Shown here: one piece after another, positions 43,636 to 52,136 of the stretch
How positions within the stretch are numbered: position 1 is the first letter of the stretch
Layout: each line of letters opens with the position of its first letter
Assembly (NCBI GenBank): GCA_900542945.1
Contig: UQPI01000002.1
Span: forward strand, 1-64,000
Reading direction: 5' to 3'
Origin: an uncultured Collinsella sp.
Lineage (GTDB): Bacteria > Actinomycetota > Coriobacteriia > Coriobacteriales > Coriobacteriaceae
Length of the DNA stretch: 64,000 nt
The notes under the pieces: model-generated
Told to the model about the DNA's origin: nothing
What the model saw: only the letters and a program-made list of their open reading frames with translations
Databases searched by the model: none
Position numbers and translations under genes: made by a program

Positions 43636-45072
43636 ATGCGTGAAACAACATCATTGCCACGTCTCACCGCCGCCGCCCTCTCACGCGCGCTTAATCTGGA
43701 GCAGGGCAGCCGTCTACTCACCGTCCGTCTGCCTGGCGCCATCGACTGTAAGGCGCTTCGTGAATGTTTCAGCCTGAACAGCAACGGCGTACCCGATATT
43801 TGCGAGCTTGAACCCGGCAGGCAGGGCGCGGGCAATGGCGATGCGGCTCCGGTGTTTATCGACGCATCGGGGTATTACCGTACGGGCAAACACGACATCG
43901 AAAAAGAATGTATCGCCTTGATCGATTACTTAGAGCCCGGCTACCTCGATTTCTGTGACTGGGGTCCCTTTATTTGGTGTCTGTATGCGCTCGCCCTTTC
44001 GAATCGCACTCGCGCAGCCGTAGTGCTGCCCGCCGACCTACTCGATAAAGCCGAGCAGGCGCGCACGATCCTGATACGCGAAGGACTCATCGAGAGCGTC
44101 GTGTATTTGCCACTTTCTGAACCCAGGCCCTACATGACAAGCGCGCTTCTCATATTGTCTTCAGGAAATCGCAGCGTTGCATTTCGCAGCGCAATCGAAT
44201 CCGGGCCGCGTTTTCGATATGTGACAGAAACATCGTATTACTCAGATATCACCTTTTCCATCTCCCCCGACTGGGCCCGCATTGATACCAATACGCCCAG
44301 ATCAACGCCTATCGAAACGTCCACTTTTGCCACGCGTGAATTGCTGCTGCATCGCGCAGCCCTCTCAAAAGGCAAAATCAGCCTTATCAGCCTCACCCGA
44401 AACTACAGGGCTACGCTCGGTGACGCTTTTACGCGAGTAGCTCCATTTATGCCCCGCGAGAGCACCACATCAAACGACATTGATGCAATCGAGGTACGCC
44501 GCATCTCATCTCAGGATTTTCAAGATGGCAACCTTCTACCCGCATATGCTGTAGAGAGTGCAAATAGCTCGGATTCCAAAATCGTAAAGGTGAACCCCAG
44601 CGTTCTCGATCGATATGAGCTCCGCGCTGGAGATATCGTCATGCCACGCATGCTGGGTCGCTACGGCGCGTCCAACCTGCTCGTCGTCAGCGCCGATGAC
44701 GCGAAGCAACACCTAGTTGCTTCGCATAACACCACCGTCATTCGCCCGTCGTTCCAAACGATGACCGAAGAGGAGCGCGTAGTGTTTTCGGAGATAATCG
44801 TTGGATACCTTACCGAAGGCCATGGGGCACAGCTGATTCAAGCATTAACCGAAGCAGCCAGCATCCGCGCCATCCGCCCTAACGACCTGTTCGAGATCGA
44901 AGTCCCGCCAGCGCTCGACCCGCGCACGCGCGAGTACAGCGAATCCATCAATCGCTTTGCCGAGGTCGTAGAAACAAAGAAACAAGCCGAGGCTGCCGTC
45001 GCCCAAGCCCAGCGCAACCTCGAAGTCGCAAAAAAGACCATCATCGAAGTGCTCGACCAAATCTGCGAGTAA
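43636..45072 (+). CDS. dead N6-methylase/HsdS-like target-recognition protein (locus B)
   Basis: A 478-residue protein with the same plan as that at 26363-28006. The methylase-like strand region (DWGPFIWCLYALALSNRTRAAVVLPADLL, ARTILIREGLIESVVYLP, YMTSALLILSSGNRSVAFRSA) lies where active enzymes have NPPY just upstream. Here DWGPF replaces it, and no SAM motif is seen. A recognition-domain part follows (VNPSVLDRYELRAGDIVMPRM, VASHNTTVIRP, IRAIRPNDLFEIEVPPALDPRT). It ends in a coiled coil (EVVETKKQAEAAVAQAQRNLEVAKK), as in type I S subunits. AGAAAGG precedes the ATG. It probably binds a specific DNA sequence. Confidence 0.72.
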   Translation: MRETTSLPRLTAAALSRALNLEQGSRLLTVRLPGAIDCKALRECFSLNSNGVPDICELEPGRQGAGNGDAAPVFIDASGYYRTGKHDIEKECIALIDYLEPGYLDFCDWGPFIWCLYALALSNRTRAAVVLPADLLDKAEQARTILIREGLIESVVYLPLSEPRPYMTSALLILSSGNRSVAFRSAIESGPRFRYVTETSYYSDITFSISPDWARIDTNTPRSTPIETSTFATRELLLHRAALSKGKISLISLTRNYRATLGDAFTRVAPFMPRESTTSNDIDAIEVRRISSQDFQDGNLLPAYAVESANSSDSKIVKVNPSVLDRYELRAGDIVMPRMLGRYGASNLLVVSADDAKQHLVASHNTTVIRPSFQTMTEEERVVFSEIIVGYLTEGHGAQLIQALTEAASIRAIRPNDLFEIEVPPALDPRTREYSESINRFAEVVETKKQAEAAVAQAQRNLEVAKKTIIEVLDQICE

Positions 45073-45095
45073 CACATAGGCAGCAGTAACGCCCC

Positions 45096-45130
45096 AAGCC
45101 GGCGGCGGGACCAGCTCCTGCCGCCGGCTT
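45096..45130. terminator. terminator between convergent genes
   Basis: AAGCCGGCGGC (45096-45106) pairs with GCCGCCGGCTT (45120-45130) around a 13-base loop. It lies 23 bases after the stop of the locus B methylase-like gene and 11 before the stop of the AbiEii gene, so it can serve both. T-runs are short. Confidence 0.6.
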
Positions 45131-45141
45131 AACTGTCTGGG

Positions 45142-46032
45142 CTACTCCCATCCCGTAGTCTGGGGATTCCATTTGCGCACATTCTCCGAACGATCGAAGC
45201 ACGGAGCATACAACCGATTGACGACCTCTTCTGCTCCAGTGATACTCCCCGCGAGATCAAGTACCCCCGCCTGCCTAGCCATCTTTACATACTGCGCAGA
45301 ACCATTTTGTTTCCACCAGAGAGGCGCCACGAACTCTTCCGGCATTGCCACCTTGCGGACAGACGCTTCTTTCTCGACTCTCTCGATAAGTGTAGCCCCA
45401 TCGATGAAGCAAGTTTTCGCGTACACCAAGATGTCGACTATATCCTTGATTCGCGAAGAGGCACGGCCCTCATGCATCTCTATCATTGCGAGCAATTTAT
45501 CTGCAAGGGCGCTCTCCACTCGGCATACTCGATAGTCGCAGACTGGGAGCCCCTCGATATTCAAACGATCGATCGGCGCGAGAACCTCAGGCTCAAGTCC
45601 CCGCACTTCATCAATTACCAAGTCAATTGAAATTGGCTGTAGCTTCTTGGTTCCCATAAAGGGGGTGAACCATACCTCAGCACCGCACCGATACTCATCT
45701 TCTTCTTTGATCTGCTCTGCACGATCAAAGACAAACGAAACGAAATCCTCCAGATCAATCGAAGCCGCCCGCACCAGATCGGCAACAGCCTCTTCGAGGC
45801 TCTCCTCTTGAGCAACCAAGTCAATATCTCTTATGACACGCGCATCGAGCGTTCGCGCCAGGACGCTTTGACCACCTTTAAGCACAAAACGGCAGTCATC
45901 TTCTGAAAAAACGCGACATAGGAAGCGATGAAAGTAGAAACCAACGATTGCCCGATTAGTATCCATTGGTGATTCTCTTGCGGCATTCCTAACAGCCATC
46001 TCCAATGCGGCAGGCGTTTTGTACTTCACCAT
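45142..46032 (-). CDS. abiEii: AbiEii-type nucleotidyltransferase toxin
   Basis: A 296-residue member of the nucleotidyl transferase AbiEii/AbiGii family, the toxin of type IV toxin-antitoxin pairs that block phage growth. The fold's signature is present: GGxS at 53-56 (FVLKGGQSVL) and the Asp pair 69/71 (RVIRDIDLV), followed by PISIDLVIDEVRG and a basic/helical end with LADKLLAMIEMHEGRASSRIKDIVDILV. Family members transfer nucleotides to tRNA. It follows the antitoxin gene by 15 bases in one operon. Confidence 0.92.
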   Translation of the reverse strand: MVKYKTPAALEMAVRNAARESPMDTNRAIVGFYFHRFLCRVFSEDDCRFVLKGGQSVLARTLDARVIRDIDLVAQEESLEEAVADLVRAASIDLEDFVSFVFDRAEQIKEEDEYRCGAEVWFTPFMGTKKLQPISIDLVIDEVRGLEPEVLAPIDRLNIEGLPVCDYRVCRVESALADKLLAMIEMHEGRASSRIKDIVDILVYAKTCFIDGATLIERVEKEASVRKVAMPEEFVAPLWWKQNGSAQYVKMARQAGVLDLAGSITGAEEVVNRLYAPCFDRSENVRKWNPQTTGWE

Positions 46033-46047
46033 GTCCTCCGTTTCGCA

Positions 46048-46671
46048 TTACCCGTTCAGTACCATCAGCAAAGGCGCCATCAGCTCGCGTCGTTTGGCGG
46101 TTTTAGAGTTCTCTTCTACAAGACCTCTCAGCCGCTGTATATCGAGCCCTCGCCCAAGCGCATCGTGATAGGCATCGATGATTAATGAGGGGTCCTCGCA
46201 ATCGAGGCAAAGATCGACAAGCGTGCGCTCGGGTTTAGTTACCGGCAGGCCGTCGAGCCAGACGATGTCCTGCTCAGCAATCTCGCGCTTTGCAAAAGAA
46301 AGGGATTCGTTTCTTGTATTGATGCGCATGGGCGCGGTCATCCTGTAGGGGGACAGATAGAAATCACCCATTTGCTGAAGGTTCGCCGCAGTCGTACCAC
46401 TCACGGCGATGCCATCCCACTGGCGTTTTCTTTCCCATGCGCAAAGGGAGGGATTGGTGAGCTTCCATAGAGCGTTGAGCTCGTCGGTGTCTCGGCGCTG
46501 CGTTCCGGACATCCGGTAGGCGCCGTGGCATATCCGTTCAAGACGCCCCACACGGCATGAATGTGCCAGCGCATCTCGAGAGATGTCCATGCGAGCCGCC
46601 TGGGCTGTGGTAAACACGCCCTCGCTCTCGGAAAGCTCGCTTATCGCCGTTATGTTGCTAAAGTACTTCAT
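46048..46671 (-). CDS. abiEi: AbiEi-type antitoxin and repressor
   Basis: A 207-residue protein. The N-terminal winged helix (ISELSESEGVFTTAQAARMDISRDALAHSCRVGRLERICHGAYRM) is that of AbiEi antitoxins. The C-terminal antitoxin domain contains GLPVTKPERTLVDLCLD and DPSLIIDAYHDALGRGLD. It should repress its own promoter and counter the toxin enzyme. The ATG at 46671 lies only a few bases after the predicted transcription start, so the message is probably leaderless; an in-frame start at 46695 would be inside the promoter. Confidence 0.92.
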   Translation of the reverse strand: MKYFSNITAISELSESEGVFTTAQAARMDISRDALAHSCRVGRLERICHGAYRMSGTQRRDTDELNALWKLTNPSLCAWERKRQWDGIAVSGTTAANLQQMGDFYLSPYRMTAPMRINTRNESLSFAKREIAEQDIVWLDGLPVTKPERTLVDLCLDCEDPSLIIDAYHDALGRGLDIQRLRGLVEENSKTAKRRELMAPLLMVLNG

Positions 46672-46706
46672 GTTGCAATTGTAGGATATTTTCATACTTT
46701 TGCAAC
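46672..46706 (-). promoter_or_regulatory. abiE promoter with overlapping inverted repeat
   Basis: Leftward -35 TTGCAA (46705-46700), a 16-base spacer and -10 TACAAT (46683-46678) are followed seven bases later by the abiEi ATG. The inverted repeat GTTGCAA (46672-46678)/TTGCAAC (46700-46706) covers the -35 and the start region. This suits autorepression by AbiEi and a leaderless transcript. Confidence 0.65.
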
Positions 46707-46789
46707 ATGTTTTGATTCCATATGATCGGCGCGCCTTACTTATCTCATTTTTGCCGCCGGCTTGTTACCGGATCAACATCAGCCGCTAT

Positions 46790-46972
46790 CGAGGTCTAAT
46801 ACTTTTCCCGAGAAGTGAACGCCCCTTTTTGGACCCCTGGAGCATCCGCATTTTTCGCCGGCAAAATCGCAGGATTCCAGTATCGAAACCGCAGGAAACG
46901 ATGCCCTTAATGAGTCAATGCTTCGGGGGTCCGATTTAGCTCGTTCACTTCTCGGAAAAGTATTAGACCTCG
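46790..46972. repeat. 183-bp long palindrome, GAAGTGAACG family, copy 1
   Basis: Arms of about 31 bases (46790-46821 and 46942-46972) are complementary except for one bulged C. Each contains CTTTTCC...GAGAAGTGAACG or its complement. Inside, GGACCCC..AGCAT and ATGCT..GGGGGTCC make a second stem, and AAACCGCAGGAAA lies near the centre. Copy 2 is at 49807-49994. The 510-base gap 46672-47181 holds this element and no gene; the short frame through it is a by-product. Confidence 0.75.
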
Positions 46973-47181
46973 CTGCTAGCTACCCAGAAGGAAACCTCTC
47001 CCTTTCCCATTGCCACCCAAAAACTCATCCAACATTAATCTTGGCTCAAGAATCGCTTAATCTATAACCTGCACTATAGAGTTCGACCAAGGGCGGGGCG
47101 GCACCACGCAGGCCGCCGAACGCAACGCTCGCGCCCGGGCAAATCGCCCGGCGTTGCGCCCATCGAACGAAAGGACAGGTC

Positions 47182-47724
47182 ATGGACGACCTCGAAAAAG
47201 TTGAAACCATCCGCACCAAGTGCAACGTGAGCTACACCGATGCCAAGGCCGCGCTCGACGCCGCCGACGGCAACGTGCTGGATGCCATCATTTGGCTCGA
47301 GTCGCATGGCAAGACCCAGACCACGTCGGCGTACGCCGCCACCGAGTCCGCGCCAGTCGATGAGCCCTCGGCCGAGATGGTCGCCGCGCAGGCCGCCTAC
47401 GAAAAGTCGAGCGAAAAGACCGACTTCTCCAAGAAGATGGACAGCGTGTGGGAGTACCTCAAAAAGCTCTTCCGCCTGAGCCTGGACACCAAGTTTATCG
47501 CCACGCGCCGCGATGCGATCATCCTCAACATCCCCATCCTGATCCCCATCGTCGCGCTGTTTGCCTGGGGCGCCACGATTTGGCTGATGCTCATTGGCCT
47601 GTTCTTTGGCATGCGCTACCGCATCGATAGCGACGGCGACGTGCCCGGCAGCATCAACAACCTGATGGACAGCGCTGCCAATGCCGCGGACGACATCAAG
47701 CAAAATCTCAACGACGACAAGTAA
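47182..47724 (+). CDS. UBA/DUF4342-type protein with membrane segment
   Basis: A 180-residue protein. The first 45 residues (VETIRTKCNVSYTDAKAALDAADGNVLDAIIWLE) form a ubiquitin-associated-like three-helix domain of the NAC/EF-Ts/DUF4342 type. A linker of about 60 residues leads to a DUF4342-like part with a membrane helix pair (AIILNIPILIPIVALFAWGATIWLMLIGLFFGM) and an acidic tail. AAAGGA precedes the ATG. It is 18 bases before the response-regulator gene, so probably co-transcribed with the following two-component pair. Confidence 0.8.
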   Translation: MDDLEKVETIRTKCNVSYTDAKAALDAADGNVLDAIIWLESHGKTQTTSAYAATESAPVDEPSAEMVAAQAAYEKSSEKTDFSKKMDSVWEYLKKLFRLSLDTKFIATRRDAIILNIPILIPIVALFAWGATIWLMLIGLFFGMRYRIDSDGDVPGSINNLMDSAANAADDIKQNLNDDK

Positions 47725-47742
47725 TCGCAGACGGGGGCACGT

Positions 47743-48496
<754 letters not shown>

Positions 48497-48513
<17 letters not shown>

Positions 48514-49792
48514 CGACGAGGCTAAGCGCGTCACCTCCATCGCCCGCGCCATCAACTGGAGCTATATGTGGCGCCGCTTGGTGAGCTACGTCTGGCTGGA
48601 TCTGTTACTGCTGCTTGTTGCGGCGGCGATCCTCGTCTATGGCTACAACCAGACGCTGCCCGATGGCGCGTTTACCGCGGGATGGATCCCCAGCGCCAGC
48701 GTTCACGGCATGTCACTGACGCCCGCGCGCGGCTGGGACCTGACAACGCTCACCTATACCGTCGAGTTTGCGCGCACCACCAAGACCTTCCCCCTCGCGC
48801 AGGACCTCGTCGCGCTATGGCCTCTCTACCTTGTCGTTGTGGGTTGGCAGGTCATCAGCGTGCTCAACATGCTCGGCGGCGCCCGCCGCGTGCGCCGCAC
48901 TATGGCGCCGCTCAACGACCTGGCCTTGCGTGTGGACGAGCTCGGCCGCATGCAGCTCGCCGGCGGCAAGATGGAAACGCTGGAGCAGGCCATCGAGCGC
49001 GCAAGCGTCGACTCGCCGAGCGTCACCACCGGCGACGCCGACCTGGCGAGCATCGAGGTCGCACTCAACCGCCTGCTGCGCCAGATGCAAGAGGCAAAGC
49101 TGCAGCAGATGCGCTTTGTCAACGATGCGAGTCACGAGCTGCGCACGCCCATCGCGGTGATTCAGGGTTACGTGAACATGCTCGACCGCTGGGGCAAAGA
49201 CGACCCGGACGTGCTGGCAGAATCCATCACCTCGCTCAAAGCCGAAAGCGAGCATATGCAGGAGCTCGTGGAGCAGCTGCTGTTTTTGGCACGCGGCGAT
49301 GCCGGGCGCACGGTCCTGCGGCGTGCGAATACCAACCTGGCCGCACTGGTCGGCGAGGTATGCGAGGAATCGCAGATGATCGATGCCGCGCACACATATC
49401 GACTGGCGTACGATGCCGCACTTACCAGCGACCCGCGCTGCGACGCGCCCGTTGACGTGGCGCTCGTGAAGCAGGCTCTGCGCGTGATCGTGCAGAACGC
49501 CGCCAAGTATTCGGACGCGGGCACATCCATCTCGTTTGGCGTGACGCCGGATGCGGGCGCGGGCACGATCGACATAAGTGTTGAGGACGAGGGTATCGGC
49601 ATGAACCAGGAATCCGCAGCTCACGCATTTGAACGGTTCTATCGCGCCGACAACGCACGCGATGCCGGCGCGCAGGGCTCGGGTCTGGGGCTCGCCATTG
49701 CCAAGTGGATCGTCGACAGCCATGGCGGTGTCATCGGCGTGACCTCAGTCGAGGGCGTCGGCAGCCGCTTTACGATTCGCCTGCCGCGGTAG
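48497..49792 (+). CDS. sensor histidine kinase of the second two-component pair
   Basis: A 431-residue membrane kinase. It has two membrane helices (about 33-48, LDLLLLLVAAAILVYG, and 106-125), with an external loop of about 55 residues between them. A HisKA domain follows with His213 (FVNDASHELRTPIAVIQGY) and a HATPase with NAAKYS, DEGIGM and GSGLGLAIAKWIVDSHGG. The ATG at 48497 lies within the end of the regulator gene with GGGG upstream; the frame is open to 48392 but that part repeats regulator codons out of frame. The signal is unknown. Confidence 0.92.
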
Positions 49793-49806
49793 GGGCGTCT
49801 CTCACG

Positions 49807-49994
49807 AATCGAAGGTGAATGCTTTTCCGCGAAGTGAACGACCTATTTTGGACCCCCGAAGCATCCACACTTTTTGACGCCAAAACCGCAGGAAATACCT
49901 GACAAAACCGCAGGAAAGAGCGACGTAAAAGTGTCGATGCTTCAGGGGCTCGATTTCACTCGTTCACTTCGCGGAAAAGCATTCACCTTCGATT
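49807..49994. repeat. 188-bp long palindrome, GAAGTGAACG family, copy 2
   Basis: Perfect 34-bp inverted arms (49807-49840 and 49961-49994) contain CTTTTCCGCGAAGTGAACG and its complement. Inside, GGACCCCCGAAGCAT and GATGCTTCAGGGGCTC pair imperfectly, and two copies of AAAACCGCAGGAAA lie near the centre. It begins 15 bases after the kinase stop. Bases that differ from copy 1 (46790-46972) are matched by complementary changes in the other arm. Confidence 0.78.
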
Positions 49995-50026
49995 TACGGC
50001 AGCCCGTCAGTCACCCTCTCGGCATT

Positions 50027-50063
50027 AAAAATGGGGCAAAGCCACGCGCCTTACCCCATTTTT
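50027..50063. terminator. bidirectional terminator after the VOC gene
   Basis: AAAAATGGGG (50027-50036) pairs with CCCCATTTTT (50054-50063). A- and T-runs on both sides allow use in both directions. It lies 24 bases after the stop of the leftward VOC gene and follows the kinase gene on the other strand. Confidence 0.8.
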
Positions 50064-50086
50064 CGTTAGCCATAGCAGCTCGTGCG

Positions 50087-50461
50087 CTACTCGCGGCACA
50101 GGTGCACGGCGAAGCCGGCGAACTCGCGCTTAAAGTACACGAGCTTGGTGCTACCGTCGGGCAGCAGCGCGCGCGACTCCTCGTTGACCTCGAGCCCGCG
50201 CTCGGCAAACCACTTCTCGGCCGCATCGATGTCGTTGACGGCAAAGCCAATGTGGCCCTTGGTGCCACGACCGTTCTGCTTCATAACCTCGACCAGCGAA
50301 TCGTTAAAGTACGAAACCGGGGTCTCGATAACGGGCAGGCCCATCATCGTCGAGAACAGCTCCGCGATCTCCAAGGCGTCTGCCGGGTCGGTGGCGTTGA
50401 TGCCCACATGGGCAACGCGCATGCCAAAAAGCTCGACCGGGTTGGCGTTCTGCTCACTCAT
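50087..50461 (-). CDS. VOC-family (glyoxalase/bleomycin-resistance fold) protein
   Basis: A 124-residue protein with the paired beta-alpha-beta-beta-beta modules of the vicinal oxygen chelate superfamily: RVAHVGINATDPADALEIAELFSTMMGLPV and then GHIGFAVNDIDAAEKWFAERGLEV, ending FAGFAVHLCRE. The His and Glu positions suit metal binding. The substrate is unknown. It follows the PTS IIB gene after 11 bases, so it may act on a sugar acid or aldol intermediate from that pathway. Confidence 0.87.
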   Translation of the reverse strand: MSEQNANPVELFGMRVAHVGINATDPADALEIAELFSTMMGLPVIETPVSYFNDSLVEVMKQNGRGTKGHIGFAVNDIDAAEKWFAERGLEVNEESRALLPDGSTKLVYFKREFAGFAVHLCRE

Positions 50462-50472
50462 ACAGTCAGCGC

Positions 50473-50760
50473 CTACTGAGCCATGACGTCGAGGACGGCC
50501 TTCTCGGCAGCGACGCGGTTCATGCCGGTCATGAAGGGCACGCCGCTCACGTACGGGCAGGTGAGTCCCTCGGGGGCAACGGTGGTGGCGATCAGCAGGT
50601 CAGCGCCCTCGTCGCAGTAATCCTTGGCCTCGGAGATAGCGCACTGCACGATCTCGTACTTGTCGGCGTAGCCGTTGGCGTCGAGCAGGGTGGCGACCTT
50701 CTGGGCAACAAGCGTGGAAGTGGCAGCGCCAGCACCGCAAGCCAAAACGATCTTCTTCAT
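50473..50760 (-). CDS. PTS system IIB component, galactitol/fructose type
   Basis: A 95-residue phosphocarrier. The phosphorylation site is Cys8 in the loop MKKIVLACGAGAATSTLVAQKV. The later part (VQCAISEAKDYCDEGADLLIATTV, VPFMTGMNRVAAEKAVLDVM) fits lactose/galactitol IIB proteins. No IIA or IIC gene is in view, so the transporter must be elsewhere or this is a stand-alone IIB. It probably forms a small operon with the VOC gene. Confidence 0.88.
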   Translation of the reverse strand: MKKIVLACGAGAATSTLVAQKVATLLDANGYADKYEIVQCAISEAKDYCDEGADLLIATTVAPEGLTCPYVSGVPFMTGMNRVAAEKAVLDVMAQ

Positions 50761-50923
50761 AGGTAGTGTCTCCCTTCATGGTTTACTTTAGGTAAGTGTA
50801 CCGCAGCGAGCGATGGCACTTAGCCTCGATGAGCTTTTATGCCAGTTTGCTTGCGCGCTGCGTATAATACATCTAGTACGTGTTGTCATACCGCTCGCTT
50901 TATGAGCGACTAAGGACCCTAAT

Positions 50924-51547
50924 ATGCCCGATTCCCGCACACTCTGGACCGCCGTCGTTATCATCTGTATCGCCGTGTCGGTGTTCTTTAGCGTCAAAAA
51001 ACGCACCACGTTTAAACACCTGCAGCAGCTTATGGCCGCTAAGCAGTGGGACGAGTTCGATCGCTTGCTCGACGGCAAACTCACCAGCATGCTGTACCCG
51101 CGCTACAACCGCGACTACCTGCGCCTGAACTCCTATCTGCTGCGCGAGGACCACAAGCGCGCCAGCGAGATGTTCGACCTGCTGCTGGGACTCAACCTGC
51201 CCAAGATGCAGCGCGTCGACCTGGTCATTAAGGCCTTTAACTACTACGTTGGCCAGGAGGACCGCAAAAAGTCCAAGGAGTTGCTGCACGAGATTAAGGG
51301 CTTTGAGGGCGGTCAGGCCGAGGCAGTCGCACACGAATGCCAGCTGATGTACGACACGATGATCCTCAAGCGCCACAACGACATTCCCGAGCTGGAGCGC
51401 ATGCTCGAAGAGGCCGGTGACGACAAGGTCAAGAGCTGCCGCCTGGAATACCTGCTGGCCCTGCAGTACAAGAACAAGGGCGACGAGGCCAAGTTTGCCG
51501 AGTACTTGGAAAAGTCGGGCCAGCACTCGATGGCTGTCAACGCGTAA
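50924..51547 (+). CDS. membrane-anchored helical-repeat (TPR-like) protein
   Basis: A 207-residue protein with one N-terminal membrane helix (LWTAVVIICIAVSVFFSV). A series of helix pairs follows (TFKHLQQLMAAKQWDEFDRLLDG, DYLRLNSYLLREDHKRASEMFDLL, SCRLEYLLALQYKNKGDEAKFAEYLEKSG) with TPR-like spacing. It probably faces the cytoplasm and mediates protein contact. Its partner is unknown. It diverges from the PTS IIB gene. Confidence 0.72.
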   Translation: MPDSRTLWTAVVIICIAVSVFFSVKKRTTFKHLQQLMAAKQWDEFDRLLDGKLTSMLYPRYNRDYLRLNSYLLREDHKRASEMFDLLLGLNLPKMQRVDLVIKAFNYYVGQEDRKKSKELLHEIKGFEGGQAEAVAHECQLMYDTMILKRHNDIPELERMLEEAGDDKVKSCRLEYLLALQYKNKGDEAKFAEYLEKSGQHSMAVNA

Positions 51548-51578
51548 CGGGCGGCTTGTGCTAGACTTCTAGTCTCAC

Positions 51579-51663
51579 GGGGGCGTGGCGGAATTGGCAT
51601 ACGCAGGAGACTTAAAATCTCTCGCCGCAAGGATTGTGGGTTCGAGTCCCACCGCCCCTACCA
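51579..51663 (+). tRNA. tRNA-Leu (anticodon TAA)
   Basis: An 85-base class II tRNA with encoded CCA end. The acceptor stem is GGGGGCG/CGCCCCT, the anticodon stem GGAGA/TCTCT holds loop CTTAAAA (anticodon TAA), and a variable arm and T-arm GTGGGTTCGAGTCCCAC follow. The first pair is G-T. The length and variable arm agree with tRNA-Leu. Confidence 0.95.
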
Positions 51664-51910
51664 TTGGCTTTTACGGGCCCGTATCTCCCAGGGATGCGGG
51701 CCCGTTTCTTTTGCACGCCGGTGGGGCTCGAACCCGCGAGGGGGCGAGCGTTAAGCAAACGCGGAGCGTTTGTAGCGAGCCGGCGAGGGCGCCGGCAGGC
51801 GACCGAGGCCGGTGCGTATTTGCTGCGCAAATTCGCAGACGTCCCACCGCCCCTACCACGCATTGTTTTCGAGCCCGTGTCCCCCAGGGATGCGGGCTCG
51901 TTTCTTTCGG
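51646..51910. repeat. duplicated tRNA-Leu 3' end with duplicated terminator
   Basis: GTCCCACCGCCCCTACCA, the last 18 bases of the tRNA (51646-51663), recur exactly at 51841-51858, 195 bp downstream. Each copy is followed by a similar spacer and a hairpin (CGGGCCCG stem at 51673-51705; CGAGCCCG/CGGGCTCG at 51870-51900), then CGCCGGTGG. The segment between contains GGGCTCGAACCC, which on the minus strand looks like a T-arm. This has the form of an integration scar or tandem duplication. Confidence 0.7.
51673..51710 (+). terminator. tRNA-Leu terminator
   Basis: ACGGGCCCG (51673-51681) pairs with CGGGCCCGT (51697-51705), followed by TTCTTTT. It begins nine bases after the tRNA CCA. A diverged copy lies at 51870-51907. 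Confidence 0.8.
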
Positions 51911-51927
51911 ACGCCGGTGGACTTTAG

Positions 51928-51996
51928 AAGTTGCGGTGGAATAGTTCCTGTTTTGACTGGTTACCAGCTCATTTAAGAACTTTTTCACCGCAACTT
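51928..51996. repeat. GTTGCGGTG palindrome, copy 1
   Basis: AAGTTGCGGTG (51928-51938) and CACCGCAACTT (51986-51996) form an 11-bp stem; AGTTC and GAACT extend it inside. Related copies are at 53510-53580 and 61826-61894. Confidence 0.7.
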
Positions 51997-52009
51997 AGAT
52001 TGGCACTCC

Positions 52010-52093
52010 CACATTTTTCGATGGAAAAACGTGGTTGTCTCGCACATTTTCCGATGGAAAAACGTGGTTGTCTCGCACATTTTCCGATGGAAA
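52010..52093 (+). repeat. 33-bp tandem repeat array upstream of ATPase gene
   Basis: A unit beginning CACATTTTYCGATGGAAAAA and ending TTGTCTCG starts at 52010, 52043 and 52076 (exact period 33; the third copy is partial). Each contains TTTTCC-GAT-GGAAAA (one T in the first unit), itself palindromic. The array ends about 43 bases before the ATPase start at 52137, where a promoter should be. Confidence 0.8.
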
Positions 52094-52136
52094 CGCCCAA
52101 ATGGTCTTATACTAGCCGAGAGGGTTGGGAGGCAAT

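Noticed and set aside
46700..46939. Plus-strand 79-codon frame
   Set aside because: It lies mostly inside the 183-bp palindrome and starts inside the abiE promoter. The sequence is explained by the repeat.
52010..52093. Tandem repeats as a CRISPR array
   Set aside because: The units are contiguous at a 33-bp period with no variable spacers, and no cas gene is in the window. The same applies to 57140-57223, where the segments between repeats are short and unlike spacers.
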